Below, piece after piece: positions 8,946-17,959 of a stretch of DNA of 64,000 nt. The stretch spans positions 1-64,000 of the forward strand of contig CAIOYC010000019.1 of NCBI GenBank assembly GCA_903862425.1, read 5' to 3'. This DNA comes from an uncultured Caulobacterales bacterium (lineage in GTDB: Bacteria; Pseudomonadota; Alphaproteobacteria; Caulobacterales; Caulobacteraceae). The notes under the pieces were generated by a model. That model searched no databases, had not been told where the DNA came from, and saw only the letters and a list, made by a program, of their open reading frames with translations. The first letter of the stretch is position 1; every line of letters starts with the position of its first letter. A program made the translations under genes and the position numbers.

Positions 8946-9433
8946 TGGCTTTGGGCTCCGGGGACGCTTTCGCTACACGCGGTCGTGGCCGTCGTCGTCG
9001 TCGCGGACGGCGCGGCGCGCTGTCGGAGATCAATGTCACGCCGCTCGTGGACGTGATGCTGGTGCTGCTGATCATCTTCATGATCTCGGCGCCCCTGCTG
9101 ACCGTCGGCGTGCCGGTGGACCTGCCCAAGACCGAGGCCGCCGCCGTGAACGACGAGCGCCAGCCGCTGACCATTACCGTTCGCCGCGACGGGCAGGCCT
9201 ATATCCAGGAGACGCCCATCGCCATCGCCGATCTCGGCGTACGGCTGAAGGCCATGGCGGGCGACGGGCTCGACCGGCCGATCTATGTGCGGGCCGATGG
9301 GGGCGCCCCCTACAGCTATGTGGCCCAGGTGATGGCCAAGCTGTCCACCTCCGGCTTCACCAAGATCGACCTGATCACCGATACCGGCGCGCCTGACGAA
9401 AAGCCGGTCCCGGTCGCGCCCTCCGGGACCTGA
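8945..9433 (+). CDS. tolR: Tol-Pal system protein TolR
   Basis: This 162-residue ExbD-like protein has one N-terminal membrane helix (about residues 33-53, from VDVMLVLLIIFMISAPLL) and a periplasmic domain. The proton-carrying aspartate lies in the conserved EINVTPLVDVMLVLL motif. The cytoplasmic N-terminus is unusual in holding a dense arginine run (RGRGRRRRRGRRG) before the motif, probably reinforcing the positive-inside topology. It shares one base with the tolQ stop codon, and tolA starts 6 bp after its end. Confidence 0.96.
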   Translation: MALGSGDAFATRGRGRRRRRGRRGALSEINVTPLVDVMLVLLIIFMISAPLLTVGVPVDLPKTEAAAVNDERQPLTITVRRDGQAYIQETPIAIADLGVRLKAMAGDGLDRPIYVRADGGAPYSYVAQVMAKLSTSGFTKIDLITDTGAPDEKPVPVAPSGT

Positions 9434-9439
9434 CCCGTC

Positions 9440-10306
9440 GTGAGCGAGAACCGCGCCCCCGCTCTGATCGGCTCGGTGATCCTGCACGCCGTGGTGATCG
9501 GCGCCGGCCTGATCACCCTGCCGCTCTGGTCAAAGCCGATCGAGATGGCGGCCTCGGTGCCGATCACTATCGTCAGCCACGCCCAGCCCGAAGCGCCATC
9601 CGCCCCGGTGGAGTCGCCCACCCCGACGCCCGAGACCACGCCCGAGCCCAGCCCGGAGCCCCAGCCCGCTCCCCCGCCGCCCACGCCGGCTCCCGCGCCG
9701 GTTCCGAAACCCGCGCCGACCCCGCCGCCGAGGCCCACGCCCGCCCCGACGCCCAGACCCGTTCCGAAGCCGGTTCAGGCGCCGACGCCGGCCCCGCCTA
9801 AGAAGGTCGAGACCAAGCCGCTGGACCTCAACGCCCTGGCCAATTCCCTGCCCCAGGCCAAGCCAAACAAGAACGCCAGGCCGTTCGACCTCGCCGCCCT
9901 CGCCTCGACCCTGCCCAGGTCCGCCGGGGCGAAGGGCGCGCCGAAATCGGCGACGGGCCCGGTGGTCAATCCTGGTCCCGTCCGGCCGCTCAGCGGCGAC
10001 GAGATGGGCGCGGTGACGGCCAAGCTCATGCGGCTGTGGCGCCCCAACTGCGGAGCCGAAGGCGTGGGCAAGGTGGTGGTGCGGGTGGAGATGCACCTGA
10101 CGGCGGATGGGCGTCTGGCCCGCCAGCCCGAACTGCTCGACCGACCCATCGTCGACGCCGCCGGCCCGGTGGCGCAGGTCTCGGCCCAGCGCGCCCTGGC
10201 GGCCGTGGTGCAGGGCGAGCCCTATGCGGAATTGCCCAAGGATCGTTATCCGGCCTGGAAGGACATCACCGTCCGATTCGACGCCAAGCAGGCCTGCGGC
10301 GGTTAA
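9440..10306 (+). CDS. tolA: Tol-Pal system protein TolA (proline-rich linker)
   Basis: The product is a 288-residue energy transducer linking the TolQR motor to TolB/Pal across the periplasm. It has an N-terminal membrane anchor (about residues 8-28), then a linker of roughly 80 residues made largely of Pro, Ala, Thr and Lys repeats (residues 48-122). After it come two short repeats of the type 'LDLNALANSLP' and 'FDLAALASTLP', and a C-terminal TolA/TonB-like domain (about 185-288) with Cys residues in RPNCGAEG and KQACGG. Enterobacterial TolA instead has a long Ala/Lys helix. The start is GTG at 9440. Position between tolR and tolB supports the assignment despite low similarity. Confidence 0.92.
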   Translation: MSENRAPALIGSVILHAVVIGAGLITLPLWSKPIEMAASVPITIVSHAQPEAPSAPVESPTPTPETTPEPSPEPQPAPPPPTPAPAPVPKPAPTPPPRPTPAPTPRPVPKPVQAPTPAPPKKVETKPLDLNALANSLPQAKPNKNARPFDLAALASTLPRSAGAKGAPKSATGPVVNPGPVRPLSGDEMGAVTAKLMRLWRPNCGAEGVGKVVVRVEMHLTADGRLARQPELLDRPIVDAAGPVAQVSAQRALAAVVQGEPYAELPKDRYPAWKDITVRFDAKQACGG

Positions 10307-10503
10307 TTCCGTCGCAAGATTCATCTACAGTTAACCAAAAGCCAAGCTTCTCGAAACTAAGCATTGAACGTCTGGCGGCGCTCCGCATTTGAGTTTCGGG
10401 CGCCCAACCTTCGCCCCTTTGTCGCGCCAAGGCTTCGCCGTGTAGCTTTCCACTCCGCAACATTGGCGGAGGGTCGTTGTATCCTGAGGAGGAACGCCTG
10501 CCG

Positions 10504-11823
10504 ATGCGGCCAGCCCTGTTCGCCGTCTTCGCCCTCAGCCTGCTGACTGCGACCGGCGCAGCCCTGACGCCCGCGCGCGCGGCGGTGGAAATCAACGTCA
10601 ATCGCGGCGTGCTCCAACCCCTGCCCATCGCCATCCCGTCCATGCAGGGCGCCGACAGCCGCGCCTCACAGCTGGGCGACGAGGTGTCGAAGGTAGTGTC
10701 GGCGGACCTCGAGCGGTCCGGCTTCTTCAAGCCCTTGTCGCCGGACAGCTTCATCCAGCGCGGTCTGAACGTCGACGACACGCCCAACTACAACGACTGG
10801 AAGACCATCAACGCCCAGGCCCTGGTCAACGGCCGCGTGACGGTGGAGGCCGACGGCCGGCTGCGAGTGGACTTCCGCCTCTGGGATACGTTCGCAGAGA
10901 AGCAGATTCTCGGCCTGCAGTTCATTTCCACGGGCGAGGACTGGCGGCGCATCGCCCACAAGGTGTCCGACGCGGTCTACAAGGCCCTGACCGGACAGGA
11001 CGGATATTTCGACACGCGCATCGTGTTCGTGTCCGAGAGCGGCCCGCGCAAGTCGAAGGTCAAGCGTCTCGGCATCATGGACCAGGACGGGGCCAATCCC
11101 AGCTATCTGACCGAGGGTAACTACCTCGTCATGACGCCGCGCTTCTCGCCCAACGGCCGGCAGATCACCTATATGGCCCTGCGGGCGGACTCGGCGCGGG
11201 TCTACCTGCTCGACCTCGAGACCAATCGCCAGGAGAGCCTCGGTACCTTCCAGGGCATGGTGTTCGCGCCGCGCTTCTCGCCGGACGGATCCAAGGTGGC
11301 GCTGTCGGTCGACCGCGGCGGCAATACCGACATCTATGTGATGGACCTGCGCTCGCGCAGCTCCACGCGGGTGACCTCCGACGCGGCCATCGACACCTCG
11401 CCCTCCTTCTCGCCCGACGGACGCCAGCTGGTATTCAACTCGGACCGGGGCGGCTCGCCCCAGCTCTATGTGATGAACACCGACGGGTCGAACGTTCACC
11501 GCATCTCCTTCGGCCAGGGGCGCTACACCACCCCGGTCTGGAGTCCCAAGGGCGACTATATTGCCTTTACCCGCCAAGCCGGCGGCGGCTTCCACATCGG
11601 CGTGATGAAGCCGGACGGCTCGGATGAGCGTAGTCTGACCGATTCCTACCTGGACGAGAGCCCGGCCTGGGCGCCGAATGGGCGGGTGCTGATTTTTTCG
11701 CGTGAAACGGGTCATGGTTCTGGCCCGCGGCTGTTTACCGTGGACATATCGGGCCAGAACCTGCGAGCCGCTCCCTACAACCTCCCAGCGACCGATCCCA
11801 CCTGGTCGCCGCTCCTGAAATGA
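10504..11823 (+). CDS. tolB: Tol-Pal system periplasmic protein TolB
   Basis: The product is a 439-residue periplasmic protein with an N-terminal signal peptide (roughly residues 1-26, cleaved after ARA), a small alpha/beta domain, and a six-bladed beta-propeller. Propeller repeats are obvious: [53 protein letters not shown] and [13 protein letters not shown]. TolB binds Pal and receives the force from TolA. The ATG at 10504 is preferred over an in-frame TTG at 10477 because a strong GAGGAGGAA ribosome binding site at about 10486-10494 points to it and the signal peptide begins there. The 197-bp gap to tolA may hold a second promoter. Confidence 0.97.
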   Translation: MRPALFAVFALSLLTATGAALTPARAAVEINVNRGVLQPLPIAIPSMQGADSRASQLGDEVSKVVSADLERSGFFKPLSPDSFIQRGLNVDDTPNYNDWKTINAQALVNGRVTVEADGRLRVDFRLWDTFAEKQILGLQFISTGEDWRRIAHKVSDAVYKALTGQDGYFDTRIVFVSESGPRKSKVKRLGIMDQDGANPSYLTEGNYLVMTPRFSPNGRQITYMALRADSARVYLLDLETNRQESLGTFQGMVFAPRFSPDGSKVALSVDRGGNTDIYVMDLRSRSSTRVTSDAAIDTSPSFSPDGRQLVFNSDRGGSPQLYVMNTDGSNVHRISFGQGRYTTPVWSPKGDYIAFTRQAGGGFHIGVMKPDGSDERSLTDSYLDESPAWAPNGRVLIFSRETGHGSGPRLFTVDISGQNLRAAPYNLPATDPTWSPLLK

Positions 11824-11840
11824 CGAAAGGAAACCTCCCC

Positions 11841-12398
11841 GTGTCGTCAAACACCTTGAAGATCCTCGTGGCCTGCGCCGCCGTGGCCGCGCTTTCTGCT
11901 TGCGCCAGCCACAAGCCGCCCGAGCCGGCGGCCACCAATTCCGGGCCGGCCTATATGCCGCCGCCGCCTCCTCCCCCGCCTCCGCCGATGCACGACGACA
12001 TCGGTAGCCGCCAGACCGGCCCGATCCCGGGCTCGATGCAGGACTTCGCCGTCAATGCCGGGGACCGCGTCTATTTCGACTACGACCAGTATTCGGTGCG
12101 CGGCGACGCCGCCCCGGTGCTGGACAAGCAGGCCCAGTGGCTCGGCCGCTACCCCCAGGTGCAGGTGCGCATCGAAGGCAATGCCGACGAACGCGGCACC
12201 CGCGAATACAACTTCGCCCTCGCCGCCCGCCGGGCCGAAGCGGTGAAGTCGTATCTGGTCGGTCACGGCGTCCAGCCCGGCCGCATCACCACCATCTCCT
12301 ACGGCAAGGAACGGCCGCTGGACGATGGCGGCTCGGAAGCGGCCATGGCCAAGAACCGCAACGCCCACACCGCCATCACCTCCGGCGCCGGGGGCTGA
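11841..12398 (+). CDS. pal: Peptidoglycan-associated lipoprotein Pal
   Basis: This outer-membrane lipoprotein of 185 residues grips peptidoglycan through an OmpA-like domain. The lipobox LSAC puts the lipidated Cys at residue 21. A run of ten prolines after YMP forms part of the linker. The OmpA domain starts at about VYFDYDQYSV and holds the peptidoglycan-binding NADERGTREYNFALAARRA motif. A GTG at 11841 is chosen because AAAGGA lies about nine bases upstream and it gives a clean signal peptide. An ATG at 11820 that overlaps the tolB stop is an alternative and would add seven polar residues. Confidence 0.95.
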   Translation: MSSNTLKILVACAAVAALSACASHKPPEPAATNSGPAYMPPPPPPPPPPMHDDIGSRQTGPIPGSMQDFAVNAGDRVYFDYDQYSVRGDAAPVLDKQAQWLGRYPQVQVRIEGNADERGTREYNFALAARRAEAVKSYLVGHGVQPGRITTISYGKERPLDDGGSEAAMAKNRNAHTAITSGAGG

Positions 12399-12401
12399 TG
12401 C

Positions 12402-13379
12402 ATGAGGCGAATTTCGGGGGCTAGGTCCCTGGGCGGCGCGGGCCTGGCCTGCGCCGCCGCCCTCGCGTTCTGCGGTCTGACCGTCGCCCTCCCGGCGGCG
12501 GCCCAGTCCGTGGACCAAACCCGCATCGACCGGCTGGAGAAACAGCTGCGCGAACTGCGCTCCATCGTGTTCCAGGGTCGCGACACCGGCCAGCCGGTGA
12601 TCGTCAAGCCCGAGGGGCCCGATCCCGCCGTCACCGCCGTGCAGCAGCGGATGGACGATCTCGACCAGTCGATCCGCCGCCTGTCCGGCCAGATCGAAGT
12701 GGCGAGCCACGACGCGGATCAGAACCGCCGCAACGCCCAGGAGGCGCACGACTCGGTCATAGAGTTGCGCGCCCAACTCCAGTCGATCAGCGACCGACTC
12801 GGCCGCCTCGAAGGCCAGACGACGACGGTTGCCCCGCCTCCGCCGCCTCAGGCTCAGCCGCAGGCCGCCGCCGAGACGCCGCCCGAACGCCCCGCCCGCA
12901 ATCCGCGCGGCGCAGCGGAGGCGACCGCCCGCGCCCAGGCCGAGAGCAACACCGTGCTCGGCGGCCCGCCCACCGCGCCCGCCGTTACCGAGACAGGCTC
13001 GTTCAAGAACGCCGTCGCTTTGCAGGATCAGGGCGACTATGCCGGCGCCAGCCAGGCTTGGCAGGACTATCTCGCCCACTACGGCGCGGCCCCCAAGGCT
13101 CGCGAGGCGCGCTATCGCCTCGGCGAGGCCCTCTATATCCAGTCGGACTATGGCCAGGCCGCGCGCGCCTATGCCGAGGCGCTGAAGGGCTGGCCCAAGA
13201 CCGCCTGGGCCCCCGACGCCACCGTGAAGCTGTCCCTGGCCCTGGCCCAGCTCGGTCGGCGTGACGAGGCCTGCTCGGTGGTCGGTGAGTTCGACACCCG
13301 CTACGCCCCGACCGCCCCTGCCGCCGTCAAGGTCCGCGCTCGCACCCTGCGCGCCAAGGCCGCCTGCGCCGCGGCCTGA
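12402..13379 (+). CDS. cpoB: Cell division coordinator CpoB (YbgF)
   Basis: This 325-residue periplasmic protein closes the Tol-Pal operon. CpoB couples Tol function to septal peptidoglycan synthesis. It has a signal peptide (about 1-35, ending in PAAAQS), an N-terminal coiled coil (about 40-140, with the QTRIDRLEKQLRELRS heptads) that trimerises in E. coli, a Pro/Ala-rich linker, and C-terminal tetratricopeptide repeats beginning at SFKNAVALQDQGDYAGASQAW. It starts 3 bp after pal. The stop is only 3 bp from the convergent SDR gene. Confidence 0.93.
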   Translation: MRRISGARSLGGAGLACAAALAFCGLTVALPAAAQSVDQTRIDRLEKQLRELRSIVFQGRDTGQPVIVKPEGPDPAVTAVQQRMDDLDQSIRRLSGQIEVASHDADQNRRNAQEAHDSVIELRAQLQSISDRLGRLEGQTTTVAPPPPPQAQPQAAAETPPERPARNPRGAAEATARAQAESNTVLGGPPTAPAVTETGSFKNAVALQDQGDYAGASQAWQDYLAHYGAAPKAREARYRLGEALYIQSDYGQAARAYAEALKGWPKTAWAPDATVKLSLALAQLGRRDEACSVVGEFDTRYAPTAPAAVKVRARTLRAKAACAAA

Positions 13380-13382
13380 CGC

Positions 13383-14138
13383 CTATCGCTCCTGATCGGT
13401 GGGGCGCATCAGGATCTCGTTGATGCAGACGTGGGGCGGCTGGCTCACGGCGTAGAGGATGGCGTTGGCGATGTCCTCGGACTGAAGCTGGCGCACCGAA
13501 TTGGCCCAGGTCTCGATGAAATCCTTGGTCTTGGCGTGGGCGACGTGATCGCGCAGTTCGGTCTGGGCCAGGCCCGGCTCGATCACCGTCACCCGTACTT
13601 TGGAGGGAACCAGCTCCTTGCGCAGGGCCTCGGAAAACCCGACCACGGCGAACTTGGTGGCGGAGTAAGCCCCGCCATTGGGGTTGGAGACGCGTCCGGC
13701 GGTGGACGATATGTTGACGATGTCGCCCGCGCCCTTGGGCGCCATGATCCGCGCCGCCGCTTGGCTGGCCGTGATCAGGGCCGTGATGTTGAGCTCGATC
13801 ATGTCGCGCCAGCGGCCGAGATCGGCCTCCGCCACCGGCTCCAGATACATGACCCCGGCATTGTTGACGAGGATGTCGAGGCCGCCCAGCGCCTTGTCCG
13901 CCTCGGCCACCGCGCGGATCACGTCCGCCTCCTTGAGAAAGTCGGCGACGATCACGTGCGCCTTGCCGCCTCCCGCCTCGATCCGCTTGGCAAGATCCAG
14001 CAGGCGGTCCTCGCGGCGGGCGGTGATCGCGACCTTCGCGCCGGCCCGAGCCAGGGTGAGCGCCGTCGCTTCGCCGAAACCGGAGGAGGCGCCGGTGACG
14101 AGAGCCTTGCGGCCGAAAAGGGGTTGAGTGCTGGACAT
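13383..14138 (-). CDS. SDR family oxidoreductase (YdfG-like)
   Basis: This 251-residue classical short-chain dehydrogenase has the cofactor motif TGASSGFG near the N-terminus, the NNAG strand (ILVNNAGVMYLEP), catalytic Ser in NISSTAGR and the YxxxK pair in YSATKFAV. The residues after the first strand (TARREDR) suggest NADP preference. Overall layout resembles YdfG-type serine/3-hydroxy acid dehydrogenases, but the substrate cannot be read from sequence. The start at 14138 follows an AAAGAGG site; an in-frame ATG 30 bases further upstream lacks one. It is divergent from the DNA ligase gene. Confidence 0.88.
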   Translation of the reverse strand: MSSTQPLFGRKALVTGASSGFGEATALTLARAGAKVAITARREDRLLDLAKRIEAGGGKAHVIVADFLKEADVIRAVAEADKALGGLDILVNNAGVMYLEPVAEADLGRWRDMIELNITALITASQAAARIMAPKGAGDIVNISSTAGRVSNPNGGAYSATKFAVVGFSEALRKELVPSKVRVTVIEPGLAQTELRDHVAHAKTKDFIETWANSVRQLQSEDIANAILYAVSQPPHVCINEILMRPTDQER

Positions 14139-14206
14139 GGCGGGCCTCTTTGGGGTTCGGGGCTGCATAACTATGCATCCGGGCTCGGGTTTCCTATGTC
14201 CTGACT

Positions 14207-15859
14207 ATGCGCGCCTTCGCCGAGCTTCTGGACCGGCTCTCCTTCACCCCATCCCGCAACGCCAAGCTGGTGCTGGTGCGCGACTATCTGGCCGGGGCGC
14301 CGGATCCAGAGCGCGGCTACGCCCTGGCGGCCCTCACCGGCGAACTGGTATTCGACGCCGCCAAGCCGGCCCTGATCCGCAGGATCGTCGAGGCGCGGGT
14401 GGACCCGGTGCTGTTCGGCTGGTCCTACGACTATGTCGGCGACCTGGCCGAGACGGTGGCGCTGATCTGGCCGCAGAAGCCGGGCGCCAACCGCGAACCG
14501 GCCCTGGAGGAGGTGGTCGATGAACTGCGCACCGCCACCCGCGCCGAGACGCCGCGCCTGATCGAATCCTGGCTCGACGCTCTCGATGCCGAAGGGCGGT
14601 GGGCGCTGCTCAAGCTGTTGGCCGGAGGGATGCGGGTGGGCCTCTCCGCCCGCCTCGCCAAGCAGGCCGCAGCCGACCTCGCCGCGCACAACCACCAGCC
14701 CATCGAGCTGAAGGACATCGAGGAGGTCTGGCACGCCCAGGCCCCGCCCTATGCGGAACTGTTCGCCTGGCTGGAGGGGCGGGGCGAGCGGCCCAATCCC
14801 GACGCGCCCGGCCGCTTCCGTCCGGTCATGCTGGCCCAGGCGGTGGACGAGGTCGCCGACTTCAAGAAGCTCGACCCGGGCGACTATGCCGCCGAATGGA
14901 AGTGGGACGGCATCCGTGTGCAGCTGGTGCGCGAGGTGCATCCGGACGGGCGCGTTGAGGCGCGGCTCTATTCGCGCACCGGCGACGAAATCTCCGGCGC
15001 CTTCCCCGACCTGATGGCGGAAATGGACTTCGAAGGCGTGATCGATGGGGAGCTGCTGGTGCTGCATGAAGGCCGCGTCGCTCCGTTCGGCGACCTGCAG
15101 CAACGGCTGAACCGCAAGAGCGTGAGCGCGGCAGTGATGGTCCAGCATCCGGCGGGCGTGCGCGCCTACGACCTGCTGGCCGAGGGCGGATCGGACCTGC
15201 GCGCCCTGCCGTTCGCCGAGCGCCGCGCCCGACTGGAGGCCTTCACCGCCCGCCACGGCGGCCCGCGCCTGGATCTGTCGCCCCTCGTTCCGTTCGACAG
15301 TTGGGACGGCCTCGCCGCCATCCGCGCCAATCCGCCCGAAGGCGACGCCATGGCGGCCGAGGGGCTTATGCTGAAACGCTGGGATTCGTCCTACGAAGCG
15401 GGGCGTCCCAAGGGGCCGTGGTTCAAGTGGAAGCGTGATCCGCGCCTGGTGGACGCGGTGCTGATGTACGCTCAGCGCGGGCACGGCAAGCGATCGAGCT
15501 TCTATTCCGACTACACCTTCGGCGTCTGGGTGTCCGAGCCCACCGGCTGGGTGCTGACGCCCGTGGGCAAGGCCTATTTCGGCTTCACCGACGAGGAATT
15601 GAAGCAGCTCGACAAGTTCGTGCGCGACAACACGGTGGAGCGCTTCGGCCCTGTGCGCAGCGTGCGCGCCGACCGCGGCTTCGGCCTGGTGCTCGAGGTG
15701 GCGTTCGAGGGGCTGCAGCGCTCCACCCGCCACAAGTCGGGCGTCGCCATGCGCTTTCCCCGCATCAGCCGCATCCGCTGGGACAAGCCCGCCGCCGAGG
15801 CGGACACGCTGGAAACCGTCGAAGCCATGCTGGCCCAGATCGAGGCCGGTCGGGGCTAG
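14207..15859 (+). CDS. ATP-dependent DNA ligase
   Basis: This 550-residue ligase is of the ATP type, additional to the NAD-dependent LigA expected elsewhere in the chromosome. The adenylated lysine is Lys232 in [12 protein letters not shown] (KxDG). Other nucleotidyltransferase motifs follow: [26 protein letters not shown] and PWFKWKRD. The N-terminal 200 residues form the DNA-binding domain and the C-terminal 150 an OB fold. Such ligases in alphaproteobacteria often sit with an exonuclease and an Lhr-type helicase; neither is adjacent here. Its stop codon overlaps that of the convergent isoaspartyl peptidase in a CTAG of 4 bp. Confidence 0.95.
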   Translation: MRAFAELLDRLSFTPSRNAKLVLVRDYLAGAPDPERGYALAALTGELVFDAAKPALIRRIVEARVDPVLFGWSYDYVGDLAETVALIWPQKPGANREPALEEVVDELRTATRAETPRLIESWLDALDAEGRWALLKLLAGGMRVGLSARLAKQAAADLAAHNHQPIELKDIEEVWHAQAPPYAELFAWLEGRGERPNPDAPGRFRPVMLAQAVDEVADFKKLDPGDYAAEWKWDGIRVQLVREVHPDGRVEARLYSRTGDEISGAFPDLMAEMDFEGVIDGELLVLHEGRVAPFGDLQQRLNRKSVSAAVMVQHPAGVRAYDLLAEGGSDLRALPFAERRARLEAFTARHGGPRLDLSPLVPFDSWDGLAAIRANPPEGDAMAAEGLMLKRWDSSYEAGRPKGPWFKWKRDPRLVDAVLMYAQRGHGKRSSFYSDYTFGVWVSEPTGWVLTPVGKAYFGFTDEELKQLDKFVRDNTVERFGPVRSVRADRGFGLVLEVAFEGLQRSTRHKSGVAMRFPRISRIRWDKPAAEADTLETVEAMLAQIEAGRG

Positions 15860-16749
15860 CTCTCAAACACCAGCGTCTCGATGCGGCCGTCGGGGTGGAG
15901 GCAGGCGCGCTTCATGCCCTGGGAATTGTAGGGCAGGGCGATGGCGCCCCGAGCGTCGAGGGCGATCAGGCCGCCGTCGCCGCCGAGACGACCGATGCCG
16001 GCGATCACTTCGCCGGTCGCAGCCTCCAGGCTTTCGCCCGCCAGCCTCATGCGCCAGGCCACCTGGGCGGCGGCGTTGGTGCGGATGAAGTATTCGCCTT
16101 GCCCGGTGCAGGAGGTGGCCGCCACGTCATCCGCCCAGGTCCCTGCGCCGATGATCGGCGTATCGCCCACCCGCCCTGGCAGCTTCTGGAACACGCCCCC
16201 AGTGGAGGTGCCCGCCGCCAGCCTTCCGGAGCGGTCGAGCGCCACACAGCCGACGGTGCCGTGGGCGAGCCCGGCGGGCGTGCCGGGCGGATGATTGTCC
16301 TCCCCCGAACCGGCATGGGTGAACCATCCTTCCGGGTCCTTGATCGGCGCGAAGCCCTCGCGGCGGGCGAAGCGGGCGGCGCCCTCTCCGGCCAGCATGA
16401 CGTGGGGCGTCCGCTCCATCACGGCGCGCGCGACGGCGATTGGGCTTTCGAACCCCTCCAGCGCCGCCACCGATCCGGCGCGTTGGTCGGCTCCGCTCAT
16501 CAGGCTGGCGTCGAGCTCGTAACGGCCCGACAGGTTGGGCGAGGCGCCGCGCCCCGCCACGTACAGACCCGAGGCCTCAAGAGCGGCGATGGTCTCCACC
16601 ACCACGTCCAGCGCTGCTGCTCCGGCGTTCAGCCGGTCGCGCGCCGTCTCCACCAGACCCTGCATGTGCGGGACCTCGCGGCTGTAATCGCGGCTGCGGC
16701 GTGCGCCCGCCCCGCCGTGCAGGGCGAGCGCCGTTATCTCTTTGGACAT
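15856..16749 (-). CDS. Isoaspartyl peptidase / L-asparaginase (Ntn hydrolase)
   Basis: This 297-residue precursor is of the plant-type asparaginase family, which cleaves isoaspartyl dipeptides and asparagine after autoproteolysis. The self-cleavage site is [10 protein letters not shown], making Thr165 the new N-terminal nucleophile of the beta subunit. ALHGGAGA at the start, and [12 protein letters not shown] and [13 protein letters not shown] downstream, are typical. Length is normal. It probably salvages damaged peptides in the cytoplasm. It shares a roughly 100-bp divergent promoter region with the quinone reductase gene. Confidence 0.93.
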   Translation of the reverse strand: MSKEITALALHGGAGARRSRDYSREVPHMQGLVETARDRLNAGAAALDVVVETIAALEASGLYVAGRGASPNLSGRYELDASLMSGADQRAGSVAALEGFESPIAVARAVMERTPHVMLAGEGAARFARREGFAPIKDPEGWFTHAGSGEDNHPPGTPAGLAHGTVGCVALDRSGRLAAGTSTGGVFQKLPGRVGDTPIIGAGTWADDVAATSCTGQGEYFIRTNAAAQVAWRMRLAGESLEAATGEVIAGIGRLGGDGGLIALDARGAIALPYNSQGMKRACLHPDGRIETLVFES

Positions 16750-16853
16750 ACCGGACCCTCTGAAAAGCCTTGGCGGGCGGGGCTTGGCTGGTTAGCGTCC
16801 GCGCCGACTTATAAATCTGACGACGCTTTAGATCAGGAACGGGAAACGATCCA

Positions 16854-17849
16854 ATGAAGGCCATGCTTTCCACCCGCGTGGGCGGTCCGGAAACTCTCGA
16901 ACTGACCGAGTTGCCCGATCCGGTGGCCAAGCCCGGCGAAGTGGTCGTGGCCGTGAAGGCGTGCGGGGTGAACTATCCCGACGTGATCATCATCGAGGAC
17001 AAGTACCAGTTCAAACCCGAGCGCCCCTTCGCCCCCGGCGGCGAGATCGCCGGCGTGGTGGAGAGCCTGGGCGAGGGCGTGACCTCGCTCAAGGTCGGCG
17101 ATCGGGTGATCGGCCAGGCCGGCTGGGGCGGCATGTCGGAGAAGATCGCGCTCGACGCCCGCCGCTGCACCCCGATGCCCGAGGGCATGCCGTTCGAGGA
17201 GGGCGCGGCCTTCTTCCTCACCTATGGCACCAGCTACCATGCGCTGAAGCAGCGCGCCGCCATCAAGCCGGGCGAATCCTTGCTCGTGCTCGGCGCGGCC
17301 GGGGGCGTGGGGCTCGCCGCCGTGGAGCTCGGCAAGGCGATGGGGGCCAAGGTGATCGCCGCCGCCTCCACCCAGGAAAAGGTCGATCTCGCCATCAAGC
17401 ACGGCGCGCAGAGCGGCATGGTCTATCCCCTCGGCCCCTTCGACAAGGACGGCAAGAAGGCGCTGGGTGCAGCGTTCAAGGACGCCGTACCCAAGGACGG
17501 TGTGGACGTGATCTATGACGCGGTGGGCGGCGACTATGCCGAGGCGTCCCTGCGCGCCATCGCCTGGGAAGGGCGCTTCCTGGTGATCGGCTTTCCGTCG
17601 GGCATCCCCTCGATCCCGCTGAACCTCACCCTGCTCAAGGGCTGCCAGATCGTCGGCGTGTTCTGGGGCGCCTTCACCACCAAGCAGCCGGCGGACAATG
17701 CGGTGAACATCAAAGAGATGCTGCAGATGTATGCGGGCGGCAAAATCCGTCCCTACGTCTCCTCCACCTTCTCCCTCGCCGAAGCCGGCAAGGCCATCAC
17801 CGAACTTGCCGAACGCCGCGCCAAGGGCAAGGTCGTGGTCACTCTATAG
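16854..17849 (+). CDS. NADPH:quinone oxidoreductase family protein (MDR)
   Basis: The product is a 331-residue zinc-free medium-chain reductase. It has a GroES-like N-terminal domain (CGVNYPDVIIIEDKY, PGGEIAGVVESLG) and a Rossmann domain with the VLGAAGGVGLAAVELGKAMG nucleotide motif. The IGQAGWGGMSEKI segment and the lack of the catalytic Zn cysteine/histidine set argue for a quinone or enoyl reductase, using NADPH, over an alcohol dehydrogenase. The actual substrate is not readable. It is followed by an inverted repeat and an SDR gene in the same direction. Confidence 0.9.
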   Translation: MKAMLSTRVGGPETLELTELPDPVAKPGEVVVAVKACGVNYPDVIIIEDKYQFKPERPFAPGGEIAGVVESLGEGVTSLKVGDRVIGQAGWGGMSEKIALDARRCTPMPEGMPFEEGAAFFLTYGTSYHALKQRAAIKPGESLLVLGAAGGVGLAAVELGKAMGAKVIAAASTQEKVDLAIKHGAQSGMVYPLGPFDKDGKKALGAAFKDAVPKDGVDVIYDAVGGDYAEASLRAIAWEGRFLVIGFPSGIPSIPLNLTLLKGCQIVGVFWGAFTTKQPADNAVNIKEMLQMYAGGKIRPYVSSTFSLAEAGKAITELAERRAKGKVVVTL

Positions 17850-17850
17850 C

Positions 17851-17930
17851 CGTCACCCCCGGACCTGTTCCGGGGCCCATCCCGCGTCCGAACAAGCGGA
17901 TGGATGCCCGGACAGGTCTGGGGGTGATGA
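17851..17930. repeat. REP/RPE-like inverted repeat pair, second copy
   Basis: Arms at 17851-17880 and about 17900-17930 are imperfect inverted copies, with core CCCCCGGACCTGTTCCGGG against CCCGGACAGGTCTGGGGG. The layout (two arms, each opening with a CGTCA-like end and closing with CCAT) is that of the pair at 216-352, but the central bases differ. It begins one base after the quinone reductase stop codon and could serve as a terminator or mRNA 3'-end stabiliser between two co-oriented genes. Confidence 0.7.
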
Positions 17931-17959
17931 TCAAAAATAAGCGCTCAGGGAGAACGAAC

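Noticed and set aside
10303-10336. TTAA and GTTAAC elements between tolA and tolB as a CtrA site
   Set aside because: The spacing is not N7 and the second half-site after GTTAACC is not TTAA; only a half-site remains.
14171-15733. Long open frame antisense to the DNA ligase gene (about 520 codons), and similar ones opposite dsbD and the POT gene
   Set aside because: In GC-rich DNA the antisense frame of a real gene often lacks stops; the sequences are His/Gly/Gln-rich shadows without domains, whereas the sense strands encode clear enzymes.
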